The notes beneath the pieces were generated by a model, which did not search any database, was not told where the DNA came from, and was given only the letters and a program-made list of their open reading frames with translations. A program made the position numbers and the translations under genes. From the NCBI GenBank assembly GCA_026196275.1, contig JAPHTQ010000061.1:24202-88201 (forward strand): a DNA stretch of 64,000 nucleotides, given 5' to 3'. Source of the DNA: Gammaproteobacteria bacterium (GTDB lineage: Bacteria > Pseudomonadota > Gammaproteobacteria > Thiohalomonadales > Thiohalomonadaceae). Positions 20,082-28,495 of the stretch are shown one piece after another. How positions within the stretch are numbered: the stretch's first letter is position 1; each line of letters opens with the position of its first letter.

Positions 20082-22175
20082 GTGACGCCTGTCAAGAAAG
20101 AGTTCCAGTATGGGGAGCACACGGTAACCCTGGAGACCGGTGAGATCGCCCGCCAGGCCAGCGGTGCCGTTATGGCCAGCATGGGGGATACCACTGTCCT
20201 GGTCACGGTAGTCGCTGCCAAAGAAGCGCAACAGGGCAGAGACTTTTTCCCGCTGACCGTTGACTATCAGGAGAAGACCTATGCCGCGGGCAAGATCCCC
20301 GGTGGTTTCTTCCGTCGCGAGGGCCGACCCAGCGAAAATGAAACCCTCACTTCCCGTCTTATCGACCGCCCCATTCGCCCGCTCTTTCCCAACGGCTTCC
20401 TTAACGAAGTACAGGTTATCTGTACCGTCGTCTCCCTGGATGCAGAGATCAATCCAGATGTCGTTGCCATGATCGGCACCTCTGCGGCCCTGGCCGTTTC
20501 GGGTGTACCGTTCAACGGTCCGCTCGGTGTGGCCCGTGTCGGTTACAGTGACGGTAACTACATCCTCAATCCGAGCCGCAGCCAACTGGAGAGCTCCAAG
20601 CTCGACCTGATGGTGGCCGGTACCGAGAACGCGGTATTGATGGTTGAGTCCGAGGCCGACTGTCTGAGTGAAGAGGTGATGCTCGGCTCGGTGATGTTCG
20701 GTCATGAGCAGATGCAGACCGTGATCAATGCGATCAAGGAGCTGGCTGCCGAGGTCGGTGCCGAGCCCTGGGAGTGGCAGGCGCCGGTTCAGGACGAGAG
20801 CGCTGCCGGTGCTGTTGCCGCCGAGGCCGAGAGCACGATCACCGAGGCCTACCAGATCACCGAAAAGATGGCGCGCTATTCACGCCTGAGCGAGATCCGC
20901 AGCGAGGTCATTGCCAAACTGTGTGGCGAAGAGGCTGCCAATCCGCTGGATGAGGGCAAGGTCCGCGAGGCCTTCGGCAAGCTGGAGAAGCGCATCGTGC
21001 GTGGGCGCATCATCTCCGGTGAACCGCGTATCGACGGTCGTGACACCCGCACCGTGCGTCCCATTACCATTCGTACCGGTGTGCTGCCGCGCACCCACGG
21101 CTCTGCGTTGTTCACCCGCGGTGAAACCCAGGCGCTGGTTGTTACTACTCTGGGCACCGCCCGCGATGCGCAGATCATCGATGCCCTGGAGGGCGAGCGC
21201 AAAGAACAGTTCATGTTGCACTACAACTTCCCGCCCTACTCTGTGGGTGAGACCGGGCGCGTAGGCAGTCCCAAGCGTCGCGAGATCGGCCACGGTCGCC
21301 TGGCCAAGCGCGGTGTCGCTGCGGTGATACCGAGTGTGGATGAGTTCCCTTACACCGTGCGCGTGGTCTCCGAGATCACCGAGTCCAACGGCTCCAGCTC
21401 GATGGCCAGCGTCTGCGGCAGTGCCCTCTCCATGATGGATGCCGGTGTGCCGATCAAGTCACCGGTGGCCGGTGTGGCGATGGGCCTGATCAAGGAGTCG
21501 GACAAATTTGCCGTACTGACCGATATCCTCGGCGATGAGGATCACCTGGGTGACATGGACTTCAAGGTCGCCGGTACCAATGATGGCGTCACCGCTCTGC
21601 AGATGGATATCAAGATCGAGGGGATCACCCGCGAGATCATGGAAATTGCCCTGGATCAGGCCAAGGAAGGGCGACTTCACATCCTCGGCGAGATGAGCAA
21701 GGTGATCGACAAGCCGCGTGAGACGATGTCCGACTATGCGCCGCGTTACCTCACCATGAAGATTAACCCCGACAAGATCCGTGATGTGATCGGCAAGGGC
21801 GGTGCTACCATCCGTTCCATCACCGAGGAGACCGGCGCCAGCATCGATCTGAGCGATGATGGTACGGTCAAGATCGCCTCTGTTGACAATGCTGCCGGTC
21901 AGGAAGCGCTGCGCCGTATCGAGCAGCTTACCGCCGATGTTGAGGTGGGCAAGATCTACGAGGGCCGCGTCAACAAGCTGATGGACTTCGGCGCCTTCGT
22001 CAACGTCCTGCCCGGCAAGGATGGCCTGGTACACATCTCCCAGATCTCGGAAGAGCGGGTCGAGAAGGTCAGCGATAAGCTCAACGAGGGTGATATCGTC
22101 AAGGTGAAGGTTCTGGAGATCGACAAACAGGGTCGGATCCGATTGAGCATGAAAGCGGTCGCTGCCGGCGAGTAA
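20082..22175 (+). CDS. pnp: polyribonucleotide nucleotidyltransferase (PNPase)
   Basis: Phosphorolytic 3'-5' exoribonuclease of the RNA degradosome. The 697 residues hold two RNase PH-like cores (about 10-230 and 310-540), a KH domain (about 550-610, [20 protein letters not shown]) and an S1 domain (about 620-690). The start is GTG 20082, with AAAAAGGAATCAACT upstream. An intrinsic terminator follows. Confidence 0.96.
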   Translation: MTPVKKEFQYGEHTVTLETGEIARQASGAVMASMGDTTVLVTVVAAKEAQQGRDFFPLTVDYQEKTYAAGKIPGGFFRREGRPSENETLTSRLIDRPIRPLFPNGFLNEVQVICTVVSLDAEINPDVVAMIGTSAALAVSGVPFNGPLGVARVGYSDGNYILNPSRSQLESSKLDLMVAGTENAVLMVESEADCLSEEVMLGSVMFGHEQMQTVINAIKELAAEVGAEPWEWQAPVQDESAAGAVAAEAESTITEAYQITEKMARYSRLSEIRSEVIAKLCGEEAANPLDEGKVREAFGKLEKRIVRGRIISGEPRIDGRDTRTVRPITIRTGVLPRTHGSALFTRGETQALVVTTLGTARDAQIIDALEGERKEQFMLHYNFPPYSVGETGRVGSPKRREIGHGRLAKRGVAAVIPSVDEFPYTVRVVSEITESNGSSSMASVCGSALSMMDAGVPIKSPVAGVAMGLIKESDKFAVLTDILGDEDHLGDMDFKVAGTNDGVTALQMDIKIEGITREIMEIALDQAKEGRLHILGEMSKVIDKPRETMSDYAPRYLTMKINPDKIRDVIGKGGATIRSITEETGASIDLSDDGTVKIASVDNAAGQEALRRIEQLTADVEVGKIYEGRVNKLMDFGAFVNVLPGKDGLVHISQISEERVEKVSDKLNEGDIVKVKVLEIDKQGRIRLSMKAVAAGE

Positions 22176-22203
22176 TTCGTTAGCAAGCCGTATTACTCGA
22201 ACA

Positions 22204-22225
22204 AGGGGCCGAAAGGCCCCTTTTT
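22204..22225 (+). terminator. intrinsic terminator after pnp
   Basis: AGGGGCC, loop GAAA, GGCCCCT, then a T run to 22225, 29 bases after the pnp stop. Confidence 0.92.
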
Positions 22226-22393
22226 CACTTATCGCCACCCCGTCACGTGTATTGATTTTACCGTTTGACCCGATGGTGATGCTTTCGGTTAAGATGATCC
22301 TGTCATCGGGTTTCCGTCTCAGGGAACAGCAGAATAAGAAGGGGCAAACCCATCAAAAAACTATTACGATCTATTCAGCAGTTCTCGCCGGAC

Positions 22394-22888
22394 GTGCGTC
22401 TGATCATGGCCCTGCTCGGATTCATCTGTGCCCTCTACCTGAGCCTGCAGACCTCCTGGTTTGCCTGGCTGTTTACCTTTGTCGCACTGTGGCTGACCTG
22501 GGATGCGTTGCGTAACGGCACGGTCTGGCACGGTTTTGATGCGTTTCGTGCCGGTAACATCAGTGCAGTGCGTAATGCGATGGAGCAGACACGTTGGCCC
22601 AACATGCTCAGTCCGCGAAGTCTGGCCTACTACCACTGGCTGAAGGGGGTGGTGGACATGGCCGACAGTCGCTTCGCTGCGGCCAAGGTACACCTGCTGG
22701 TGGCGGCCAGCGGCAGTCTGCATACCGAGAATGACCGCAGCCTGGTGCACTGCCTGCTCGGCGAGATAGCGTTGCAGGAGCAGGAGTCGGAGGTGGCCCG
22801 TGAGCACCTGCGCCATGCCCGTGCGCTGCAGCACCGTCCCCACGTCGATCGCATTATCGCCAGTCTCAGCGCCCGCCTGAATAGCTGA
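22394..22888 (+). CDS. membrane-anchored TPR-like protein of unknown function
   Basis: A 164-residue protein from GTG 22394: two close hydrophobic helices (about 3-20 and 22-38), then a helical soluble part with TPR-like pairs (about 75-160). I do not recognise a named family. No ribosome-binding site stands before GTG 22394. A purine-rich AAGAAGGGG at 22336-22344 stands 7 bases before an in-frame ATC at 22352, from which the protein would begin (M)KKLLRSIQQFSPDVRL, a natural-looking N-terminus. The true start is therefore uncertain. Confidence 0.6.
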   Translation: MRLIMALLGFICALYLSLQTSWFAWLFTFVALWLTWDALRNGTVWHGFDAFRAGNISAVRNAMEQTRWPNMLSPRSLAYYHWLKGVVDMADSRFAAAKVHLLVAASGSLHTENDRSLVHCLLGEIALQEQESEVAREHLRHARALQHRPHVDRIIASLSARLNS

Positions 22889-22930
22889 TCCCTGCTTGCC
22901 GTTGGCCCGTTTGTGCTCTATACCCAGCGG

Positions 22931-23269
22931 ATGGAGCAAACAATCTTCAGCGGTGATCTGACTCTCAGTATCGATGCCGGCCAACTCGTCCTGTGCGGCG
23001 AGCTGGATCGCGCCAACGGTGCTGCGCTGCTGCAGTGGCTGCAGGATGCGCCGCCGCTCGGCGTGCTGGCGCTGGGCGAACTGGAGATCGCCGACGGCGT
23101 GGCCTGCACCCATGCCCTTAACGCCGTGCGCCTGATGCGTGATCGGGTGGAGCGTCTGCAACTGGAGCAGGCACCGCAGGCGCTGGCACACAACCTCTAT
23201 CGCACCGGGATGCTGCTCGACGGCACTATCGAGCTGGTGGCAATGCGCGAGGACGAGGCCTACGGTTGA
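22931..23269 (+). CDS. small STAS-like protein of unknown function
   Basis: From ATG 22931 the product has 112 residues (MEQTIFSGDLTLSIDAGQLVLCGELDRAN...). The alternation of strands and helices with a conserved-looking GELDRANGAALLQWL recalls STAS/anti-sigma-antagonist-like domains, but the match is loose. GTG 22913 is an alternative start. It lies 42 bases after the TPR-like gene and converges with the DUF389 gene. Function unknown. Confidence 0.5.
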   Translation: MEQTIFSGDLTLSIDAGQLVLCGELDRANGAALLQWLQDAPPLGVLALGELEIADGVACTHALNAVRLMRDRVERLQLEQAPQALAHNLYRTGMLLDGTIELVAMREDEAYG

Positions 23270-23274
23270 GCGGC

Positions 23275-24258
23275 TCAGACGCCGTGGCGGATGTAGATCA
23301 CGGCGGCAAGGATGGCGAGACTCACCAGCCACAGCACAATGTAGGCGCTCATCGACTGGCGCGCCTTTTGTTGCTCCAGCCAGGTGCGCGGCTTGACCGA
23401 TTTGTAGAGAAACACCAGCTTGGCCGAGAGGTTGACGCAGACGATGTTGGTCGCCAGCAGCAGTGCCGCCCCGCCGGCCAGATCGGGGCGGCCGCTGCCG
23501 AGCATCAGGCCGATGGCGGTGGTGGGTGGCAGCAGGGCGACCGCCACCATCACCCCTACCAGCACGCTGGAGACGCGGGTGGTCAGCGACAGCACCGCCG
23601 CTGCCCCCGAGGCCAGCGCCAGGGCGATGCCGTCGAGGCCGATATCGGTGCGCGACAGCAGCTCCTCGCTGAGCTGCTGCATCGGCCGGAGCAGGCCGAT
23701 CAGCAGCGCCACGGCGAAGGCGACGAGGATGCCGGTGAGGTTGGTCCGGAGGGCCTGCCACATCAGTGCGGTATCGCCCAGGGCGGTGCCCAGTGCCAAG
23801 GCCATGTTGGGGCCGAGCAGCGGGGCGATCACCATCGCGCCGATCACCACCGCCACATTGTTCTCCAGCAGGCCGATGGCGGCGACGATGGTGGAGAGAG
23901 CCACCAGCAGCAGGTAGTTGCCGTCCAGCCGCGCCCCCTGGGAGACGTCGTTGTAAAGCTCCTCGCGCGAGGCGGTGACGCTGCTCTTCTCCTTCTCCTC
24001 GCTGGGCTTCTCCTCGATACGCGGCAGGGTGGCATCGACCGGGAAGACCACGATGCGTGCATCCTTGCTGGCGTGCAGCCGCGCCTCCAGGGCATCGAGC
24101 AGCTCGGGGTAGCGGTTGGCGGCGATCAGGATGCGTACCGCCTGACGCTCCTGCTCGTCGGCATGACCGGTCCAGATATCCAGAGCATCGTGTTCCCGGG
24201 CCAGACGTATCACCGCGTCACGATGACCCACGTTGGCGATCACTTCGAGCATGCGCAT
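23275..24258 (-). CDS. DUF389 (TIGR00341-type) membrane protein
   Basis: From ATG 24258 the protein has 327 residues. A cytoplasmic N-terminal part (about 1-115) begins MRMLEVIANVGHRDAVIRLA. It is followed by six or seven helices with VVIGAMVIAPLLGPNMALALGTALGD, a signature of the DUF389 family of uncharacterised transporters or channels. A start at 24315 would add 19 residues without family character. It is transcribed towards the STAS-like gene and divergently from the thioredoxin-fold gene. Confidence 0.85.
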   Translation of the reverse strand: MRMLEVIANVGHRDAVIRLAREHDALDIWTGHADEQERQAVRILIAANRYPELLDALEARLHASKDARIVVFPVDATLPRIEEKPSEEKEKSSVTASREELYNDVSQGARLDGNYLLLVALSTIVAAIGLLENNVAVVIGAMVIAPLLGPNMALALGTALGDTALMWQALRTNLTGILVAFAVALLIGLLRPMQQLSEELLSRTDIGLDGIALALASGAAAVLSLTTRVSSVLVGVMVAVALLPPTTAIGLMLGSGRPDLAGGAALLLATNIVCVNLSAKLVFLYKSVKPRTWLEQQKARQSMSAYIVLWLVSLAILAAVIYIRHGV

Positions 24259-24435
24259 AGGGTGTTCCGTTTTGGAGGTTGGTCGATAACAAAGGATAGC
24301 ACGAAAAGCGTGCATAACCCCATGATTTAGAGTGTATTTTGTCGCTGACTACACTTTCCTTCGCCGCTTTGGGAGAATAAATGACCACGCACCATGCAAC
24401 ACCGAGATACAACAGAAGGATAACGGAGGACAACC

Positions 24436-25014
24436 ATGGCACGTACCCCATCCACCATGCTCGAGCTGGGCACCCCGGCCCCCGATTTCAGCCTGCCCGA
24501 ACCGGCCACCGGCAAGACTATCTCCTTGCGCGATTCCGCCGGCAGCCCGTTGGTGGTGGTCTTTATCTGCAACCACTGTCCCTACGTGCTGCACATTGCC
24601 GCCAAACTGGCCGAGGTGGCCAAAGAGTTTCAGCAGCGCGGCGTGGAGTTTGTCGCCATCAACAGCAACGATGTGGCCAACTATCTCGACGACAGCCCGG
24701 AGAAGATGCCCGCTTTCAGTGAGAAGTTCGGTCTCACCTTTCCCTACCTGTTCGATGAAACTCAGGTCGTTGCCAGCGCCTACCGCGCCGCCTGTACCCC
24801 CGATTTTTACCTGTTCGATGCCGATCACCGGCTGGTCTACCGCGGCCAGTTCGATGATGCCCGCCCGCGCAGCGACACGCCGGTGACCGGCGCCGACCTT
24901 GGCGAGGCAATTAATGCCCTGCTGGCAAACAGGCCACCGCTTGATGGACAGAAACCGAGTCTCGGCTGCAATATCAAGTGGAGGCCGGGTAACGAGCCGG
25001 ACTATTTCGGCTGA
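24436..25014 (+). CDS. thioredoxin-fold (AhpC/TSA-like) protein
   Basis: A 192-residue cytoplasmic protein beginning MARTPSTMLELGTPAPDFSLPEP, as in the AhpC/TSA and TlpA-like families, with an active-site motif C45-N-H-C48-P-Y. This CNHCPYV type is common in bacterial thioredoxin-family proteins of unknown substrate. GGAGG at 24426-24430 supports ATG 24436. No signal peptide is visible. A thiol-disulfide or peroxide role is likely but not shown. Confidence 0.85.
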   Translation: MARTPSTMLELGTPAPDFSLPEPATGKTISLRDSAGSPLVVVFICNHCPYVLHIAAKLAEVAKEFQQRGVEFVAINSNDVANYLDDSPEKMPAFSEKFGLTFPYLFDETQVVASAYRAACTPDFYLFDADHRLVYRGQFDDARPRSDTPVTGADLGEAINALLANRPPLDGQKPSLGCNIKWRPGNEPDYFG

Positions 25015-25404
25015 AGGCGCAGTAGTGAGTGGGCCTTGCACATCGCCTGATGAGGTTGGTGGACTGTACCAGTTGTACCCGCGAGCTTCCTGACGATGCC
25101 GGGCTGACGTGGCCTCGACAGTCGCTGCGGGGGCTGGCGCATGATCGCCACCTGCGCGCCTGCATCCGTGCGGCGATCCGTCCACGGCCAGCCTTCTTTC
25201 CTGCCCGATCCAACTATCCACAACGTCTGCACACCCCATACCACCTCTTTCCTGTAGAGATCCGTAGCGGCGCCCGAACCAGTCTTCCTGAACGGATTGC
25301 ATTTTTCTATTTGCCCGGCCTGGCTGAGTGCTGATTTGCATAATTCTCTTCCAGCTCTCGCTGCACAAATCCCTATCCACCTGTTTATATTGAAATTTTA
25401 ATGA
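25015..25404. other. gene-poor stretch before the sulfur operon
   Basis: No convincing gene on either strand: the open frames here lack ribosome-binding sites and family character. GATTTG and CAAATC near 25332-25378 form a loose inverted repeat upstream of the sigma54 promoter at 25405 and might be an activator site. Otherwise I see nothing. Confidence 0.5.
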
Positions 25405-25420
25405 TGGCATGATGTGTGCT
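25405..25420 (+). promoter_or_regulatory. sigma54 promoter of the TusA-YeeE operon
   Basis: TGGCAT-GATGT-GTGCT, with GG and GC exactly ten bases apart as in -24/-12 elements, 33 bases before the first gene. The -12 block GTGCT is identical to those at 28421 and 31403. Confidence 0.75.
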
Positions 25421-25453
25421 TTATGGGATATAGAGGCGCTTTGAGGATCGAAT

Positions 25454-25807
25454 ATGTTCCTGAGACATATTTTTGGCAATAAAGACACCACCCCGACCAG
25501 GAAACGCCAGCGCGTTTGCACCGAGGTGACTGAGCAACGGGAGCTGCCAGGCTTTGGCACGGTAGCAGTACGCTGTCGGGTCTCCTGTGTCGGTGAGGGA
25601 TGTCCCAAGCCACAGCTGATGACCCTCAAGGCACTGGATGAGAATCAGGACGGAGATATTATCGAGGTGGTCACTGACAACCTCTCCGCCGTCGAGACCA
25701 TCCCCTCGATGATGGATATCTACGGTGGACAGCACATGGCCACTGTGCGCGAAGAAGATTGCTGGCGAATCTATGTGCGCAGGGAAAACGAGAACCGGAC
25801 CAGGTAA
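25454..25807 (+). CDS. TusA-like sulfur carrier protein with N-terminal extension
   Basis: The 117-residue product has a short basic N-terminus and then a TusA-type domain. The sulfur-accepting motif is C50-P-K-P, followed by LMTLKALDENQDGDIIEVVTD and a C-terminal WRIYVRRE strand. Two further cysteines (C41, C45) stand just before the active site, unlike standard TusA. It heads the operon with the YeeE/YedE gene, as YeeD precedes YeeE in E. coli, so it probably receives sulfur brought in by that channel. It is probably driven by the sigma54 site at 25405. Confidence 0.8.
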   Translation: MFLRHIFGNKDTTPTRKRQRVCTEVTEQRELPGFGTVAVRCRVSCVGEGCPKPQLMTLKALDENQDGDIIEVVTDNLSAVETIPSMMDIYGGQHMATVREEDCWRIYVRRENENRTR

Positions 25808-25835
25808 CGCTAACTGTATTGAGGATAAGAAAAAG

Positions 25836-27290
25836 ATGAGTTCGAATGCTACGCACTCCACTGCCGCCGCCCCGCAGCGCTCATTGCTGGCGCACCGAGG
25901 CGGCTACACAGCGATCGGCATCAGCACACTGGTGGCGCTGTTTTCAGTCATCATGCTGATGATGGACACGCGCTGGGTTTATCTGCTGGTCTATGTCTGG
26001 TTCGGTGTGGCTTATGGCGTCTTTCTGCAATATGGCCGTTTCTGCATGGCCTCGGCGGTGCGTGATCTGTTTGCGGTGAAAGTGCCGCGTATGGCGGTGG
26101 GGGTGATGATTGCCACGGCGCTCTTCTCACTCACGGCGGGGATCGTCACCGTCTCCGGCTACAGCACTTTCCATCCCCACCCGCTGGGCTGGCACATCAT
26201 TATCGGTGGCCTGATCTTCGGTTTCGGCATGGTCTTTACCGGTGGCTGCGCCTCCGGTTCGCTCTACAAGAGCGGTGAGGGCAACGTCGGCTCGATGCTG
26301 GTGCTGGTCAGTATCTCCTTCTCCCAGGCACTGTTTGCCGACCTCGGCAGCTGGTCCAACAAGCTTGCCCCGGCAAGCTGGGCGGCGTCGGCCGCGGAGA
26401 AGGGGATGCCGGAAGAGCTGTCGGTGACCGACGGCTGGTTCGACCAGTTTATGGCCGGTTACATCTGGGATCTCTCTGGCGGCACCGTCGGCCAGTGGAT
26501 GGAGAGCGGTAATGTCTGGATTGATGTCTTCATCGGCAATGCCCTGCTGGGGGCCATTCTGCCGACCATCGTGCTCCTCTGCATTCTCTATATGGCTACC
26601 TACCGCAAGGGCTATGTCCGCCGCAACAAGCTGGAGAGCCCCTCCATGGGTGATGAGCTGCGCGGTTTCTGGGCCATGATGACCTCTTCCAAGAACACCG
26701 CGCTGGCCGGCCTGGGGCTGGGCGTCTTTGCCGGCCTGCAGATGTGGGTCACCGGCGCGCTGCGCGAGCACTATCAAATCTTCAACTTCGGTGAGCTGCT
26801 GAGCAAGATGGGGCATACCGACGGTCTTTCCATACAGCAAACCGTATTCGATCCCGGCTATTGGTACATCACCACCCAGGAGGCACAGCTGGGTGGCTGG
26901 ATCATGGACAAGATGGGCCGTGATGTGATGGATAACGTCTTTTTCGGACTGAATAATGGCATCCCCAATCCCTTTATCAATGCCCCCTTGCTGATGTCAG
27001 TCGGCATTATTCTCGGTGCTGCCGTACTGGCGCTCACCCGTCGTGAGTTCAAGTGGAAAATGCCCAGCCTGGAGACCGCCATTTTCGCTCTGGTCGGTGG
27101 TGCGTTGATGGGGATCGGCGCCCGTCTCGGTATGGGTTGCAACGTCGGTGCCTTCTTCGCCGCGGTGACCAACGGCGACCTGACCGGCTGGATCTTCCTC
27201 GCCGGCATGACCCTGGGCGGGCTGCTCGGTGTTAAGGCCTTTAATCTGTGGCTGGAGAGAAAAAGCATCGGTGACGAATTCGATATCTGA
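25836..27290 (+). CDS. YeeE/YedE family sulfur-compound transporter
   Basis: Integral membrane protein, 484 residues from ATG 25836 with GAGGAT upstream (an earlier in-frame ATG at 25725 would overlap the previous gene). About ten helices are present. The three conserved channel cysteines of the family are seen in RFC70MASA, GGC138ASG and GMGC435NVG. In E. coli YeeE is a thiosulfate importer; the substrate here could be thiosulfate or another sulfur species. The flanking TusA-type genes suggest that imported sulfur passes to carrier proteins. Confidence 0.88.
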   Translation: MSSNATHSTAAAPQRSLLAHRGGYTAIGISTLVALFSVIMLMMDTRWVYLLVYVWFGVAYGVFLQYGRFCMASAVRDLFAVKVPRMAVGVMIATALFSLTAGIVTVSGYSTFHPHPLGWHIIIGGLIFGFGMVFTGGCASGSLYKSGEGNVGSMLVLVSISFSQALFADLGSWSNKLAPASWAASAAEKGMPEELSVTDGWFDQFMAGYIWDLSGGTVGQWMESGNVWIDVFIGNALLGAILPTIVLLCILYMATYRKGYVRRNKLESPSMGDELRGFWAMMTSSKNTALAGLGLGVFAGLQMWVTGALREHYQIFNFGELLSKMGHTDGLSIQQTVFDPGYWYITTQEAQLGGWIMDKMGRDVMDNVFFGLNNGIPNPFINAPLLMSVGIILGAAVLALTRREFKWKMPSLETAIFALVGGALMGIGARLGMGCNVGAFFAAVTNGDLTGWIFLAGMTLGGLLGVKAFNLWLERKSIGDEFDI

Positions 27291-27345
27291 CCGGGTACGA
27301 CAGACTATTCAACCTAATCTAACAATACATTCTCAGGAGTAAACG

Positions 27346-27597
27346 ATGGCGATCAAGTTCGACAAAATTGGTGACGGCGAGTACGAGCTGGATGTAAAGG
27401 GCTACACCTGCCCACACCCGCAGATGTACACCAAGAAGGCGCTGCAGAAATTGAGCGGTGGTGATGTGTTGAACCTTATCTTCGACAACCCCTCATCCGG
27501 CGAGTCCATCATGGCTATGGTCGAGGGCGAGGGTAACGAGATCATCGAGAAGCAGGACGGTGACGGCTCATTCATCTGGAAGATTCGCAAGGGGTAA
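27346..27597 (+). CDS. TusA family sulfur carrier
   Basis: An 83-residue TusA-like protein with the C22-P-H-P motif, a helix with KKALQKLSGGD and a C-terminal FIWKIRK strand. CAGGAG lies before the ATG. It is the second TusA-type gene of the operon and stands directly before a DsrE-like gene, a pairing seen in sulfur oxidisers, where DsrE-type proteins and TusA exchange persulfide sulfur. Confidence 0.85.
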   Translation: MAIKFDKIGDGEYELDVKGYTCPHPQMYTKKALQKLSGGDVLNLIFDNPSSGESIMAMVEGEGNEIIEKQDGDGSFIWKIRKG

Positions 27598-27599
27598 GC

Positions 27600-27908
27600 A
27601 TGAGGTTCGGAATTGTGGTGACAGATGAAAACCAGGCGGCCCATGTCTCCGGCCTGCTCAAGGAGGCGTTGTCACGCGACTGGAGCGTGCGCTGCTTTCT
27701 TACCGAGAACGGTGTAAATATGCTCAAAGACGATGCCTTTATCGATATGGCCAGAAACCCGTCCGTGCATCTTTCGGTGTGCGAAATGTCGGTGGAGCGT
27801 TACTGCCACGACATGCCGCTGTCCGAGATGGAGGATGCGGTGATCATCGGTGGCCAGTACCAGGACGCCGAGTTGGTCCGCAATAGTGACCGTGTACTGG
27901 TTTTTTAA
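27600..27908 (+). CDS. DsrE-like small protein
   Basis: A 102-residue protein beginning MRFGIVVTDENQAAHVSGLLKEAL, with a GVNMLKDDAF segment resembling the DsrE/TusD fold. Cysteines at about 33, 61 and 69 could carry persulfide. It starts two bases after the tusA stop. The DsrE assignment rests on fold-like pattern and context, not on a firm motif. Confidence 0.6.
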   Translation: MRFGIVVTDENQAAHVSGLLKEALSRDWSVRCFLTENGVNMLKDDAFIDMARNPSVHLSVCEMSVERYCHDMPLSEMEDAVIIGGQYQDAELVRNSDRVLVF

Positions 27909-27920
27909 GAGGTTAGGAAC

Positions 27921-28181
27921 GTGAGTGACGAGACAAAGAGTGTACTGATGGTGGCCCGCAATAAAAAAGTTGAGGCTCTGCGTATGGCTACTGGCCTGAC
28001 GTTGCTCGATGATGTGATTCGGGTGGCGGTAATGGGCGATCTCGATCGGACCGATCCGGATGTGGAGCTGCAGCTGGAGTCACTCGATTTTGCCGATGTA
28101 CCAGTGGTTGATGTGGACCCGGACAGGGCGGCCGAGTTTGCCGAGATGATAGTTAATTCAGATGTGGTGTATGTGGTATGA
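27921..28181 (+). CDS. small cysteine-free protein of the sulfur operon, possibly DsrE/F-like
   Basis: An 86-residue protein starting at GTG 27921 after GAGGTTAGGA. It alternates beta strands (VLMVAR, VIRVAVMG, VVYVV) and helices like a small flavodoxin-type or DsrE-like fold, but has no cysteine, so it cannot itself carry sulfur. The stop overlaps the next ATG by four bases. Function unknown; a non-catalytic partner subunit is one possibility. Confidence 0.6.
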   Translation: MSDETKSVLMVARNKKVEALRMATGLTLLDDVIRVAVMGDLDRTDPDVELQLESLDFADVPVVDVDPDRAAEFAEMIVNSDVVYVV

Positions 28182-28372
28182 GTGAGAAAAGAGTGCATCT
28201 CTATGTGGTCGGTGCGGGTGATGCGGAGTTGCAGTCGCTGATCGAAAAAGGGTTGTCGGAGCTGGACCGCGCTGTTGCGACAACCCCGGTCGGAGCAGAT
28301 TGCGCTGCCCTGCTTGATACGCTGTCCGAGGATGAAATACCCGTGGTGATCAAACCGTATAACGCCGTGTAA
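28178..28372 (+). CDS. 64-residue protein of the sulfur operon, unknown function
   Basis: A very small acidic protein (MSEKRVHLYVVGAGDAELQ...) with one cysteine (C42) in VGADCAALL. It is translationally coupled to the previous gene (ATGA overlap), which is the best evidence that it is real. I do not recognise a family. It ends the TusA-YeeE operon; the next gene has its own sigma54-like promoter. Confidence 0.55.
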   Translation: MSEKRVHLYVVGAGDAELQSLIEKGLSELDRAVATTPVGADCAALLDTLSEDEIPVVIKPYNAV

Positions 28373-28375
28373 TCC

Positions 28376-28411
28376 CGTTCAAAAAGGCGGGCGGCAGGGC
28401 GCAGTTGAACG
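28376..28411 (+). promoter_or_regulatory. inverted repeat upstream of the rhodanese promoter, possible activator site
   Basis: CGTTCAA (28376-28382) and TTGAACG (28405-28411) form a perfect 7-bp inverted repeat with centres 29 bases apart, ending 9 bases before the -24 element. It could bind the NtrC-type activator encoded at 34885, though it lies closer than usual enhancer sites. Confidence 0.3.
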
Positions 28412-28420
28412 ATGTTGGAG

Positions 28421-28436
28421 TGGCTGTGCAGGTGCT
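28421..28436 (+). promoter_or_regulatory. sigma54-like promoter of the rhodanese gene
   Basis: TGGCTG-TGCAG-GTGCT with exact GG-N10-GC spacing, 59 bases before the rhodanese ATG. The -24 block departs from consensus at two positions; the -12 block matches the other two main sites. Confidence 0.6.
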
Positions 28437-28495
28437 GTTGGGGTGGGTGGTGAGTAATACGCCTCAGCAACAAAATAAAACGTAGGAGGAGAGTT

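Noticed and set aside
25029..25334. 101-codon frame between the thioredoxin-fold gene and the sulfur operon
   Set aside because: No ribosome-binding site, no recognisable fold, and codon use unlike its neighbours; left as an empty region.
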